This document shows, one piece after another, positions 28,141-36,986 of a DNA stretch of 64,000 nucleotides (positions are counted from its first letter, which is position 1; each line of letters starts with the position of its first letter). The DNA is from Candidatus Thiodiazotropha sp. (GTDB lineage Bacteria > Pseudomonadota > Gammaproteobacteria > Chromatiales > Chromatiaceae). The DNA lies in NCBI GenBank assembly GCA_023838465.1, contig JAIVEQ010000006.1, positions 1-64,000 of the forward strand, read 5' to 3'. Under the pieces are notes generated by a model, which saw only the letters and a program-made list of their open reading frames with translations, did no database searches and was not told the DNA's origin. A program made the position numbers and the translations under genes.

Positions 28141-29139
28141 ATGTTTAATCGTCTACTCGGTATCATGATACTTGCTGTAAGCATCCTCCTGGCCTGGGGG
28201 TGGATGGAGTATGATGGATTCATCAATAAACCGCTTACGCTGCCACAAGAGGGGGTTAGCTACCTACTCCAACCAGGCATGACCATCAGGGGATTAGCAG
28301 ATGATCTTCAGCAACGGGAAATACTCGATAAACCCTTACTATTGAGGTTTATGGCTCGCTGGAGTGGACAGGCTAGTAAGCTGAAGGCAGGCGAATATCA
28401 TCTGCCTGAAGGGACGACACCTTCGATGCTGCTTGAGATCCTGACCTCTTCAAGGGTAGTACAACACGCCTTGACCATCATTGAAGGCTGGACATTCAAG
28501 CAGATGATGGCTGCCATTAGACGTAATCCAGATCTAACCCATACCCTTGAAGATGTTGTGAATGAGCAAATAATGCAACACCTGGGATTGGATGATCTAC
28601 ACCCGGAAGGGCACTTCTATCCTGACACCTACCATTTTCCTCTCGGCACCACTGATGTGGATTTTCTGAGGCGAGCCTACCGTCGCATGGAGACCACCTT
28701 GGCACAGGCCTGGCAAAACCGGGATAAAGAGCTTCCCTTGAAGAGCCCCTACGAGGCGCTCATTCTGGCCTCCATCATTGAGCGTGAAACAGGTATTCCT
28801 GAAGAACGTGGGAAGATCGCCGGGGTGTTTGTTCGACGCCTCAACCGCGGCATGCTCCTGCAAACCGATCCCACTGTGATCTATGGGATGGGTGATCGCT
28901 ATAAAGGCAATATACGCAAGCGGGATTTGTCTCGCGACACACCCTATAACACCTATGTCCGTAAAGGGCTGACACCTACACCCATTGCTATGCCGAGTGG
29001 TGCTGCAATTTATGCGGCACTTCATCCGGAAGAGGGTAAGACGCTCTATTTTGTTGCAACCGGAGATGGCGGACACACCTTCTCTGCAACATTGGAGGAA
29101 CATAATAAGGCGGTACGCAAGTACCTGTTGAAGCGATGA
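28141..29139 (+). CDS. mltG: Endolytic murein transglycosylase
   Basis: Inner-membrane lytic enzyme that ends glycan strands. 332 residues with one N-terminal membrane segment (about 4-21), a LysM-like part, then the YceG domain. The catalytic Glu lies in SIIERETGIPEERGKIAGVF (about 217-236), followed by LQTDPTVIYG and TPTPIAMPS. The stop overlaps tmk by four bases. Confidence 0.94.
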   Translation: MFNRLLGIMILAVSILLAWGWMEYDGFINKPLTLPQEGVSYLLQPGMTIRGLADDLQQREILDKPLLLRFMARWSGQASKLKAGEYHLPEGTTPSMLLEILTSSRVVQHALTIIEGWTFKQMMAAIRRNPDLTHTLEDVVNEQIMQHLGLDDLHPEGHFYPDTYHFPLGTTDVDFLRRAYRRMETTLAQAWQNRDKELPLKSPYEALILASIIERETGIPEERGKIAGVFVRRLNRGMLLQTDPTVIYGMGDRYKGNIRKRDLSRDTPYNTYVRKGLTPTPIAMPSGAAIYAALHPEEGKTLYFVATGDGGHTFSATLEEHNKAVRKYLLKR

Positions 29140-29789
29140 CAAAGATAAAAACCTCTGCAAGAGGATGCTTCATCACCGTCGAAGGTGGTGAAGGTGCGGG
29201 AAAAAGCAGTAACCTGGCATTTATACAGTCACTCCTGGAAGCAGCCGGCAAGCCGGTGCTGTTTACACGTGAACCCGGTGGAACACCACTCGGTGAAGCG
29301 ATTCGTGAGCTGTTGCTGGGACACAAACATACTGGTATGGCAGATGACACGGAGTTGCTATTGATGTTTGCAGCACGTGCGGAACATCTGCATCGTAAGA
29401 TTCTGCCAGCGCTGGAGCAGGGTAAGTGGGTTCTTTGTGATCGTTTTACCGATGCCAGTTTTGCCTACCAGGGAGCTGGGCGGGGCATATCTGCAGAACG
29501 TATTGCTACGCTACAACAGTTTGTACAGGGAGTGCTACGTCCCGATCTGACACTATTGCTTGATCTACCTGTCGAGACAGGATTGGAGCGTGCAGGTAAG
29601 CGTTCAGATCCAGACCGTTTTGAAAGTGAAGCACACCTCTTTTTTGAGAAGGTTAGAACCGGATATTTACAAATCGCTGCCAGGGAGCCAGATAGAGTAC
29701 GGGTGATTGACGCCTCTCCAGGCTTACAGGTGGTGCAGGATCAGATTGCTGAAGTCATTCAGGGCTATCTGGATAATCTCAATGGATGA
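29136..29789 (+). CDS. tmk: Thymidylate kinase
   Basis: Phosphorylates dTMP to dTDP. 217 residues: P-loop GGEGAGKSSN (about 17-26, where most relatives have GKST), DRFTDASFAYQGAGRG (about 98-113) and LDLPVETGLERAGKR with a LID region. The start overlaps mltG and the end overlaps holB by eight bases. Confidence 0.95.
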   Translation: MTKIKTSARGCFITVEGGEGAGKSSNLAFIQSLLEAAGKPVLFTREPGGTPLGEAIRELLLGHKHTGMADDTELLLMFAARAEHLHRKILPALEQGKWVLCDRFTDASFAYQGAGRGISAERIATLQQFVQGVLRPDLTLLLDLPVETGLERAGKRSDPDRFESEAHLFFEKVRTGYLQIAAREPDRVRVIDASPGLQVVQDQIAEVIQGYLDNLNG

Positions 29790-30786
29790 GTCAGGTTACC
29801 ATCCTCTGCCTTGGCAGATGGAACAGTGGCATCACCTGCAACAGGCTAATACGCAGGGACGACTGCCACATGCCTTACTGCTTTCAGGACCTCCCGGGTT
29901 AGGAAAAGAGCAGTTCGCACTCAGTTTTGCACAATCCTGCCTGTGTCCTGATAAGGATAACGCAGGGTATCCCTGCGGTATTTGTCGGCACTGCCAGTTG
30001 ATGAGCAGTTTTAATCACCCCGACTTCCAGTGGCTCAGACCGGATGAGGGGAGCAAAAGTGGAGAGATCAAGGTTGAAGCTATCCGCAGCCTTATCGCCG
30101 GGGCCTCATTAACCTCGTATTCGGATGGTAGCAAAGTCATTATCATCCAGCCGGCTCATCGTATGAATAATGCGGCTGCCAATAGCCTGCTAAAGACTCT
30201 GGAAGAGCCTACACCAGGGACAGTGATTCTGCTGTTGACCGATCAGCCCACCAGACTGCTTCCCACAATCAGAAGCCGCTGTCAGAAAGTGGTGTTTCAC
30301 TCCCCTGACAAGCAGCAATCGATCTCCTGGTTGGCCGAAAAGGTTGTTCATGCCGAACCCGGGATATTGCTCTCGCTTGCTAACGGTGCTCCACTGAAGG
30401 CACTGGAGTTGGATAGCGCTGAGTTACTGCAGACCCGTGAGGCGATGTTGAATGGCTTTCTGGGTCTTGGTGGAGAAAATCGGGATCCGGTCAGTCTGGC
30501 TCGACAGTGGACCTCCTTTGACAGGGGATTGCTGCTTGAATGGCTGGCGGGGTGGGTGATTGATCTCATACGCCTGAAGGAGGGCGGGAATTCCGTACTG
30601 CTCTTCAATCAGGATCATTCTCAAGCTTTGCAGAATACGGCCGACAAGTTAAACTCTAGCGTATTGCAGGGCTATCTGCTCCAGGTTTATCAGACAAAGG
30701 GTTTGCTGGACAGTAATTTGAACCCGCAACTAACGCTGGAAAAACTACTTATCGATTGGCATACCTGTTTCGTACAGGCGGCATAG
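29782..30786 (+). CDS. holB: DNA polymerase III delta-prime subunit
   Basis: Clamp-loader subunit. ATG 29782 (MDESGYHPLPWQ) inside the end of tmk gives 334 residues; a longer in-frame start at 29707 only reads through tmk. Walker A-like GPPGLGKEQ (about 34-42), four zinc-binding Cys in CLCPDKDNAGYPCGICRHC, and sensor SRCQK are all seen. It is translationally coupled to tmk. Confidence 0.94.
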   Translation: MDESGYHPLPWQMEQWHHLQQANTQGRLPHALLLSGPPGLGKEQFALSFAQSCLCPDKDNAGYPCGICRHCQLMSSFNHPDFQWLRPDEGSKSGEIKVEAIRSLIAGASLTSYSDGSKVIIIQPAHRMNNAAANSLLKTLEEPTPGTVILLLTDQPTRLLPTIRSRCQKVVFHSPDKQQSISWLAEKVVHAEPGILLSLANGAPLKALELDSAELLQTREAMLNGFLGLGGENRDPVSLARQWTSFDRGLLLEWLAGWVIDLIRLKEGGNSVLLFNQDHSQALQNTADKLNSSVLQGYLLQVYQTKGLLDSNLNPQLTLEKLLIDWHTCFVQAA

Positions 30787-30805
30787 ATAGAAGATTAGGT
30801 ATTGT

Positions 30806-31153
30806 ATGGCTGGTGGACCCAAACAAGGTATTCTTTCGCTTACCATCAAGGATAAAAACGCCTTGTATGCGGCCTACATGCAGTTTGTCGAATTCGGTGG
30901 GCTGTTTATACCCACGACTAAGCAGTATCGTCTCGGTGATGAAGTCTTTATGTTATTGACACTGATGGATGAAGCTGAGCGCTTGCCAGTGGCCGGAAAA
31001 ATCATCTGGATCACGCCTGTGGGAGCTGAAGGGAACAGGGCAGCAGGTATTGGTGTACAGTTCAGCGATCAAGACGGTGGTGCTGCAAGAAATAAGATCG
31101 AGACCTATCTTGCCGGCGCATTGAAATCAGACCGTCCTACACATACCCTCTAG
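30806..31153 (+). CDS. pilZ: PilZ-domain protein
   Basis: 115 residues with the order GILSLTIKDKNALYAAYM, GGLFIPT, LGDEVFMLLTL and GIGVQF, as in type IV pilus PilZ of Pseudomonas. The RxxxR c-di-GMP-binding motif of canonical PilZ domains is not evident near the N-terminus, which also fits the pilus branch that does not bind the nucleotide. It lies between holB and tatD, the usual gammaproteobacterial position. Confidence 0.92.
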   Translation: MAGGPKQGILSLTIKDKNALYAAYMQFVEFGGLFIPTTKQYRLGDEVFMLLTLMDEAERLPVAGKIIWITPVGAEGNRAAGIGVQFSDQDGGAARNKIETYLAGALKSDRPTHTL

Positions 31154-31300
31154 CGTAGAACACCAGCTATTACCTGAATCTGTGGATTATTGGTGATGAA
31201 CTGCATCTGCCAGATATATGTTCATGGGTCCTGAATCCTATCAGACAGGGACAACTAAACTCTTCCAATCCTTTATGGCGAAAGAAAATAGGCTCTGAGC

Positions 31301-32080
31301 ATGCTAGTTGATTCCCACTGCCATCTTGATCGTGTCTCCCTTGAGCCATTTGGAGGGGACTTCGCGAACTTTGTGACCAGCACTCTTGATCGTGGTATCA
31401 ACCACATGCTGTGTGTCTCCATTGATCTGGAATCCTGGCCTGCGATGGTGGCTCTGGTAGCAGATTTTCCACAAATTTCGATATCGGTTGGTGTACATCC
31501 CAACGATAAAGAGCGTCGTGAACCTTCTGTTGAAGAACTACTGGAGTTATCCCATACCCATAAGGTAGTTGCTATCGGTGAGACTGGTCTCGACTATTTT
31601 CATGGAGAGGGCGATCTGGATTGGCAACGGGAACGATTTCGCCAACATATCCATGCGGCAAAAGTTGCCCAAAAACCACTGATTATCCATACCAGGGATG
31701 CCAAGGCAGATACTCTCCAAATCATGCGAGAGGAGGGGGCCGATGAGATAGGCGGTGTGATGCACTGCTTTACGGAGGATTGGCCGATGGCAGAGCAGGC
31801 CCTGGAGATGGGCTTCTATGTATCATTTTCCGGCATTATCACATTCAAGAATGCCGCAGAGTTACGGGAAGTGGTAAAACAGGTGCCAATGGATCGGCTG
31901 CTGATAGAGACTGACTCTCCCTATTTGACGCCGGTACCTCACCGAGGTAAACCTAATCAACCCATGCATGTCCAACATGTTGCGGAATGTGTGGCGCAGC
32001 TGAAAGGTATAGAGTTCGAGACCATTGCAGATCAGACAACCACCAATTTCTACCAGTGCTTTCCACTGGCTAAAAAATAA
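31301..32080 (+). CDS. tatD: TatD-family metal-dependent hydrolase
   Basis: 259 residues of the TatD deoxyribonuclease family: metal-binding DSHCHLDR (about 3-10), GETGLDYF, IHTRDA, MHCFTE and the C-terminal ETDSPYLTPVPHRG. Relatives are 3'-5' DNases with roles in DNA repair; the substrate of this copy is not known. It ends the fab-pilZ-tatD run. The next gene starts 26 bp later but has quite a different role. Confidence 0.94.
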   Translation: MLVDSHCHLDRVSLEPFGGDFANFVTSTLDRGINHMLCVSIDLESWPAMVALVADFPQISISVGVHPNDKERREPSVEELLELSHTHKVVAIGETGLDYFHGEGDLDWQRERFRQHIHAAKVAQKPLIIHTRDAKADTLQIMREEGADEIGGVMHCFTEDWPMAEQALEMGFYVSFSGIITFKNAAELREVVKQVPMDRLLIETDSPYLTPVPHRGKPNQPMHVQHVAECVAQLKGIEFETIADQTTTNFYQCFPLAKK

Positions 32081-32106
32081 GCATACTTAAAGGTCGACGG
32101 CCATTC

Positions 32107-33435
32107 ATGAAAAAAATAATAATGCTGTTATTCAGCTGTTTTTCTTCAGTGCTATTAGGACAACAAAAAGCATTGATGCCTCATTCAATAGATCGTAACC
32201 CACAGACAAGTGGTGATCGCTTTTATCTACAGCAACAGGGTGAAACAGTTGCCTTACAGGGCAATGAACTATCAGATGCATACGACACATCACAACCTCG
32301 GGATGTCTTAATATCCACAAAAGGTGGCGTTGAGGTCACGACCAATGACGGTGAATTTTCATTTCAACTTGGTGGTAGGGTTCTTATTGACGCGGCTGTC
32401 TATAGTGAAGATAAAAATACCCTGGGTAACGGTTCAGAGCTGCGTGATATCCGATTTGATTTAGAAGGGCGGTTTTATGCTGATTTTATCTATGAAATGA
32501 GTATCGATTTTTCCGATGGAGAAGCGGATATCAAAGATGCCTGGTTTGCATACGATGCCAACTATCCTTGGCGTTACACTATCGGTCATTTTAAGGAGCC
32601 CTTCAGCCTGGAGGAGATGACCAGTAAAAAGTATCTGACCTTCATGGAACGAGCATTACCCAATACCATGGTGCCTGGGCGGAGTCTGGGGTTTGGTATG
32701 AACTGGATAGGTGGGCAGACCACCTTCACTGCAGGGTTATTCGGTGATGATTATAATGATGATGCGGATGATGAAGGTGATGAAGGTGATGAAGGTGATG
32801 AAGGGTGGGGAGCTACAGGCCGTTTGACTTATGCACCCTTAGCCGATGAGCGATCGGTAATACACCTGGGATTGGCCGCAAGCTATAGGAAATTAGATGA
32901 TGAGCAGGAATTTCGATTTGATTCACGCCCTGAATCTCATCTAACCGATATCCGTTATCTGGATACCGGAAAACTAAACATGAGCGATTCCTTAACCCTG
33001 TTTGGTTTAGAAGGAGCGTGGGTATCGGGGTCAGTTTCATTCCAAGGTGAATGGATTCAAGCACTTTTATTGCGTGACGAGCATGAAAATCCAAGTTTCA
33101 GTGGTTGGTACCTTCAGGGGAGTTGGTTTTTGACAGGTGAGAGCCGCCACTATAAACAGAGATCGGGCCGATTTGGGCGTGTTAGGCCGCTCAATGATTA
33201 TGGTGCTGTTGAATTGGCTGCCCGTTATAGCACACTGGATCTTAATGTTGCTGGGATTGAAGGTGGATCGAGTGATAATATTACCCTAGGTATCAATTGG
33301 CATCTCAATCCTCAAATTCGATTAATGGTGAACTACATCATTGTGGAGAACGATATTTTTGCTGACGCAGATGGAGATGTGATTGGTGAGGATGAGCCGG
33401 CTTTAATCCAGTTTAGGGCTCAGGCAGATTTCTGA
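32107..33435 (+). CDS. OprO/OprP-type outer-membrane porin
   Basis: 442 residues with a signal peptide (about 1-18). The porin O/P pattern starts with GGVEVTTNDGEFSFQLGGRVLIDAAVY (about 76-102), then LRDIRFDLEGRFYADFIYEM, IGHFKEPFSLEEMTS and a terminal strand ending FRAQADF with the expected last aromatic residue. Known members are phosphate or pyrophosphate channels. A surface-loop candidate at about 217-233 is highly acidic and built from a 9-bp DNA repeat, which is odd for an anion channel. The stop is directly followed by the ATG of the PhnD-like gene. Confidence 0.88.
   Translation: MKKIIMLLFSCFSSVLLGQQKALMPHSIDRNPQTSGDRFYLQQQGETVALQGNELSDAYDTSQPRDVLISTKGGVEVTTNDGEFSFQLGGRVLIDAAVYSEDKNTLGNGSELRDIRFDLEGRFYADFIYEMSIDFSDGEADIKDAWFAYDANYPWRYTIGHFKEPFSLEEMTSKKYLTFMERALPNTMVPGRSLGFGMNWIGGQTTFTAGLFGDDYNDDADDEGDEGDEGDEGWGATGRLTYAPLADERSVIHLGLAASYRKLDDEQEFRFDSRPESHLTDIRYLDTGKLNMSDSLTLFGLEGAWVSGSVSFQGEWIQALLLRDEHENPSFSGWYLQGSWFLTGESRHYKQRSGRFGRVRPLNDYGAVELAARYSTLDLNVAGIEGGSSDNITLGINWHLNPQIRLMVNYIIVENDIFADADGDVIGEDEPALIQFRAQADF
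32770..32805 (+). repeat. 9-bp tandem repeat coding for an acidic loop
   Basis: GATGAAGGT occurs three times in a row, plus a fourth copy with one change (32770-32805). It encodes repeated Asp-Glu-Gly within the porin. In-frame slippage could change loop length without breaking the gene. Confidence 0.85.
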
Positions 33436-34365
33436 ATGAGGAGTGGGTTATTGAGCAAAGGGATGCTCCTGCTGCTTACTCTTGGATGCTCTTTAGCGGC
33501 ATTGCAAGCTCATGCAAGTTCAAAAGATCCCGAAACCCTTGTGATCGGGAAAATCAGTCATAATCCTAAAAAACACTATCAATACCTTAAGCCTATGGTG
33601 AAGTATGCAGTTGAGAGAATGCACGACCTAGGTATTAGAAAGGGTAAGATCAGGATGGCCAGGAGTAAGAAACAGCTGGCCGATATGGTACGTAGGGGTG
33701 AAGTGGATTGGGTGACCGAAACACCCATTGCCGCTGCATATTTACACGAAAAAAGTGGTGCTGAAGTATTGCTACGAAAATGGAAAAAGGGTGTTCCTGA
33801 TTACCATTCAGTATTTTTCTCATTAAAGCAATCAAACATTAATAAGTTGGAGGATCTGAGGGGGAAGGTTATCGCACTTGAGGATCCAGCCTCTACATCA
33901 GCTTTTTACCTACCCGTCAATGCCATGTTAGAAAAGGGATTGAGGTTAATTAAACTGAGGAGTATCAGAGAAAAACCCCCGGCCGATAGAATCGGTTTTG
34001 TTTTTGCGAGAGAAGAGATTAATATTGCAACACTGGTAGATAAGGGTATTGTCGATGCAGGCGCTTTTAGTAACCTGGATTGGGGCAAAGAAGACCATCT
34101 TCCCTCAAAATATCGAACAAATTTTTCTATTTTTTTACGTACCCCTCCAATAATACGTGCAGTTGAAATGGTGCGCCAAGATATTGATCCAGCCATTCGT
34201 AAGCGACTTGAAGAAATCCTATTACACGCTGGTAATGATCCACATGCGGTATCTGTCTTGCATGCGTATCAGCAAACAAAGAAATTCGACAAATTGAGTA
34301 GAGATCAAATAGATTCGATATATAACCTACGCCATATAATGGACCTGGTTGATCAGGTGCTCTAG
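33436..34365 (+). CDS. PhnD-like periplasmic binding protein
   Basis: 309 residues with a signal peptide (about 1-27, ending AHASS). The type II binding-protein fold is of the PhnD family (phosphate, phosphite or phosphonate): LVIGKISHNPKKHYQYLKPMV at the start and LRGKVIALEDPASTSAFYLPV (about 139-159), where Ser/Thr residues bind the ligand oxyanion in relatives. No ABC permease or ATPase gene is adjacent, so this protein more likely senses than transports. It starts the base after the porin stop and ends six bases before the GGDEF-EAL gene. Strict translational coupling is likely. Confidence 0.9.
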   Translation: MRSGLLSKGMLLLLTLGCSLAALQAHASSKDPETLVIGKISHNPKKHYQYLKPMVKYAVERMHDLGIRKGKIRMARSKKQLADMVRRGEVDWVTETPIAAAYLHEKSGAEVLLRKWKKGVPDYHSVFFSLKQSNINKLEDLRGKVIALEDPASTSAFYLPVNAMLEKGLRLIKLRSIREKPPADRIGFVFAREEINIATLVDKGIVDAGAFSNLDWGKEDHLPSKYRTNFSIFLRTPPIIRAVEMVRQDIDPAIRKRLEEILLHAGNDPHAVSVLHAYQQTKKFDKLSRDQIDSIYNLRHIMDLVDQVL

Positions 34366-34371
34366 TCTGAC

Positions 34372-36828
34372 ATGGTTAAGAATCTGCAGTTTCGCTATAC
34401 AGTTGCCATCGGAGGCGGCATTGTGTTTGTGGCTGTCATTCTCGCGGCAATGTTTTCCTTTCAGTCACGTGATCTCTTCACGACAATTAAAAACACCAGT
34501 ACTGACACTATGAGTGAAGCACTGCATGGTGAAGCAACCAAACGTCTTCGAACCTTAAGCATGATTCTCAGCCAGGATTTGGCTAATCCTCTTTATGATT
34601 TTGATATGTTGGCTATCTTGCAATTGTTGCAGAGCATTGCCCAGCTGGATGATATACACCATGTCATGGTGATCGATCCTGAAGGTGTGGTTATCCATGA
34701 TGGGACAGAGGTGTTGGGTGAATACGGCACACATCTTGAAAATCCAGAGATCCTTGGCTGGATATCAAAGGAAACAACGTCTTTGATATTGGAGTCACAA
34801 AGTGTCATGGAAATTATCTCTCCCATATTTATTGCTGATGAGCTATTGGGATGGGTGAGAGTGGGTCTATCCAGAAAAGGTCAGTTGATCAACACAGTGA
34901 AAATGACAGATCGCTTGACTAATCTGATATCGGAGTTTGAACAGCAGGGACGATATCTAACTATTCTCGTTACCCTTGTATTACTTATTCTCGGTTTATT
35001 GTTAGCCGCTTTTATTTCCAGGCGGCTGGTATTTCCTATACGTCAGTTATCAGAGTATGTCGTTCGTGTTGGTCAGGGGGATTACGGTATCGAGTTGCCA
35101 AAAAACCGCCAGGATGAACTCGGACAATTGATCCATGCCTTCAATCGTATGAGCAGAGATCTTTCCAGTACTACAGTGTCGCGTCAATACCTGAATGATA
35201 TTCTCAATAACATGCGGGATGTATTGATTGTCATCTCCGAGCAGGGAGAGATCCTGATGGTTAACGCGGCAGCTTCTGAAATGTTGGGCTACGCTAGGGA
35301 TAAGTTGGAAAATATATCTTATCTTGAATTGATTGATAGTAGGGATGGCGGCCGTGTAAAAAAATGGTTAACTCTGGTCATGGAAGAAGAGGCAGAGAGT
35401 ATGGATGCTAGATATTTAACATCTGATGGCCAACAGATACTTGTCTCACTATCGGGTGCCTATCTAAAACTTAAGGGCATGCCTAAACAGATCATATGTG
35501 TTGCACAGGATGTAAGTGAACGTCGAAGAAATGAAGATCATATTCGATATCTTGCACAATATGACGGCCTTACCAATTTGCCGAATCGACAGCTTTTTCG
35601 CGACCGTCTTAAACATGCAATGGAACAAGCTGAGCGAGGTGAGTACCTGATCGCTTTAATGTTTATCGATCTTGACCAGTTTAAGAAGGTTAACGATAGT
35701 CTTGGGCATCTGGCAGGCGATCGTCTACTGAAAGAGGCAGCCTTGAGGCTTAAAAAAATGCTTCGCTTAGGTGATACAGTTGCACGATTGGGTGGTGATG
35801 AGTTTACTGTAATCGCGGAGCAGATAAAGTCTATTCACGATGGTATTAATATTGCGAAAACTATTATTGAGACTATAAAAGAACCGTTCGAGATAGAGGG
35901 GAGAAAGCTCTATATCGGCTGTAGTATCGGAATAGTTTTCTATCCATTTGCTAAAGATGATCTTGGTAGTTTGGTGCAAAAGGCGGATATGGCCATGTAT
36001 CAGGCAAAAAGAAGCGGTCGTGGGCAATATTGTGTCTATAGCCATCACTTAGGTGCCAATGAAGATGGCGTTTTACAGCTTGAAAATGAGCTGATTGAGG
36101 CACTGGATTCAAAAAGTTTTCACCTGCTCTATCAACCGGTAGTTGATATTAAATCGGGCATTCCGACCTCAATGGAAGCATTGTTACGTTGGGATAATCC
36201 CCGACGTGGTACATTAGAACCTTCAGAATTCCTTCCATTCCTGGAAAACTCTGGCCTGATCATTGAATTGGGGGATTGGATACTGGAGAAGGCTTGTCTG
36301 GATATGCTCTCCAATGACCATTCAACCGATCAACCATTGCGTTTGAATGTCAATGTTTCCATTCACCAATTCAATCAAGGTGATTTTTCCAGTCGAGTAG
36401 AATCTATCTTGACGAAAACAGGCTTCGATCCTTGTCGACTTGAATTGGAGATTACAGAGAGCAGTTTAGTTGACGATATTGAATTGAGTAGAAATGTTGT
36501 ACGAAGCCTGAAAAAACTGGGCGTTCGCATTGCTGTAGATGATTTCGGCACTGGTTATTCCACATTTACCTATCTCCGGGATTTTGATATTGACAGCCTC
36601 AAGCTGGACTATAGTTTTATCAAGGACCTTCCTGCTGATAGCTATGCCATTGGTATATGCACGGCGCTGATTGCAATGGCCAGAGTCATGAATTTGAATG
36701 TAGTCGCGGAAGGTGTTGAACGAATGGAACAGCTGCAGTGGCTTAAGCAGGCGGGTGTTCAAGAGTATCAGGGCTATTACTTCAGTGGGCCGACTTCTTT
36801 AGATGGTTTTAATGCACGATACCACTAA
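34372..36828 (+). CDS. Membrane GGDEF-EAL c-di-GMP enzyme with HAMP and PAS
   Basis: 818 residues. Membrane segments at about 12-31 and 196-216 enclose a periplasmic domain of about 165 residues. HAMP (about 217-270), PAS (272-380), GGDEF (about 392-555) and EAL (about 570-815) follow. The GGDEF motif is intact at 474-478, preceded at the right distance by the inhibitory site RLGD (465-468). The EAL motif is intact at 602-605 (EALLRW), with DDFGTGYS also present. So both synthesis and hydrolysis of c-di-GMP are possible. Its position directly behind a PhnD-like protein suggests that protein docks on its periplasmic domain. Confidence 0.9.
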   Translation: MVKNLQFRYTVAIGGGIVFVAVILAAMFSFQSRDLFTTIKNTSTDTMSEALHGEATKRLRTLSMILSQDLANPLYDFDMLAILQLLQSIAQLDDIHHVMVIDPEGVVIHDGTEVLGEYGTHLENPEILGWISKETTSLILESQSVMEIISPIFIADELLGWVRVGLSRKGQLINTVKMTDRLTNLISEFEQQGRYLTILVTLVLLILGLLLAAFISRRLVFPIRQLSEYVVRVGQGDYGIELPKNRQDELGQLIHAFNRMSRDLSSTTVSRQYLNDILNNMRDVLIVISEQGEILMVNAAASEMLGYARDKLENISYLELIDSRDGGRVKKWLTLVMEEEAESMDARYLTSDGQQILVSLSGAYLKLKGMPKQIICVAQDVSERRRNEDHIRYLAQYDGLTNLPNRQLFRDRLKHAMEQAERGEYLIALMFIDLDQFKKVNDSLGHLAGDRLLKEAALRLKKMLRLGDTVARLGGDEFTVIAEQIKSIHDGINIAKTIIETIKEPFEIEGRKLYIGCSIGIVFYPFAKDDLGSLVQKADMAMYQAKRSGRGQYCVYSHHLGANEDGVLQLENELIEALDSKSFHLLYQPVVDIKSGIPTSMEALLRWDNPRRGTLEPSEFLPFLENSGLIIELGDWILEKACLDMLSNDHSTDQPLRLNVNVSIHQFNQGDFSSRVESILTKTGFDPCRLELEITESSLVDDIELSRNVVRSLKKLGVRIAVDDFGTGYSTFTYLRDFDIDSLKLDYSFIKDLPADSYAIGICTALIAMARVMNLNVVAEGVERMEQLQWLKQAGVQEYQGYYFSGPTSLDGFNARYH

Positions 36829-36873
36829 GGAATAACTTCTATAATCATGTAGGGTGTTACCATAAACAACAAT

Positions 36874-36942
36874 GCTGGCTATTCCGGCATTTGCAGGAAC
36901 CCAGTGAGTCGTTGAATTCCCTGGATTCCAGCCTTAGCCGGG
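36874..36942. repeat. REP-like remnant
   Basis: ATTCCGGCATTTGCAGGAA and CTGGATTCCAGCCTTAGCCGG resemble the two halves of the common proteobacterial ATTCC(C)GC...GGAATCCAG repeat. It lies between two convergent genes. Confidence 0.35.
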
Positions 36943-36986
36943 TTAACAGTCAGGATACTAGAGTAAACGGTCTCTCTCGAATTGCA

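Noticed and set aside
29707..29781. Longer start for holB
   Set aside because: It reads through tmk codons in another frame; ATG 29782 matches the family N-terminus.
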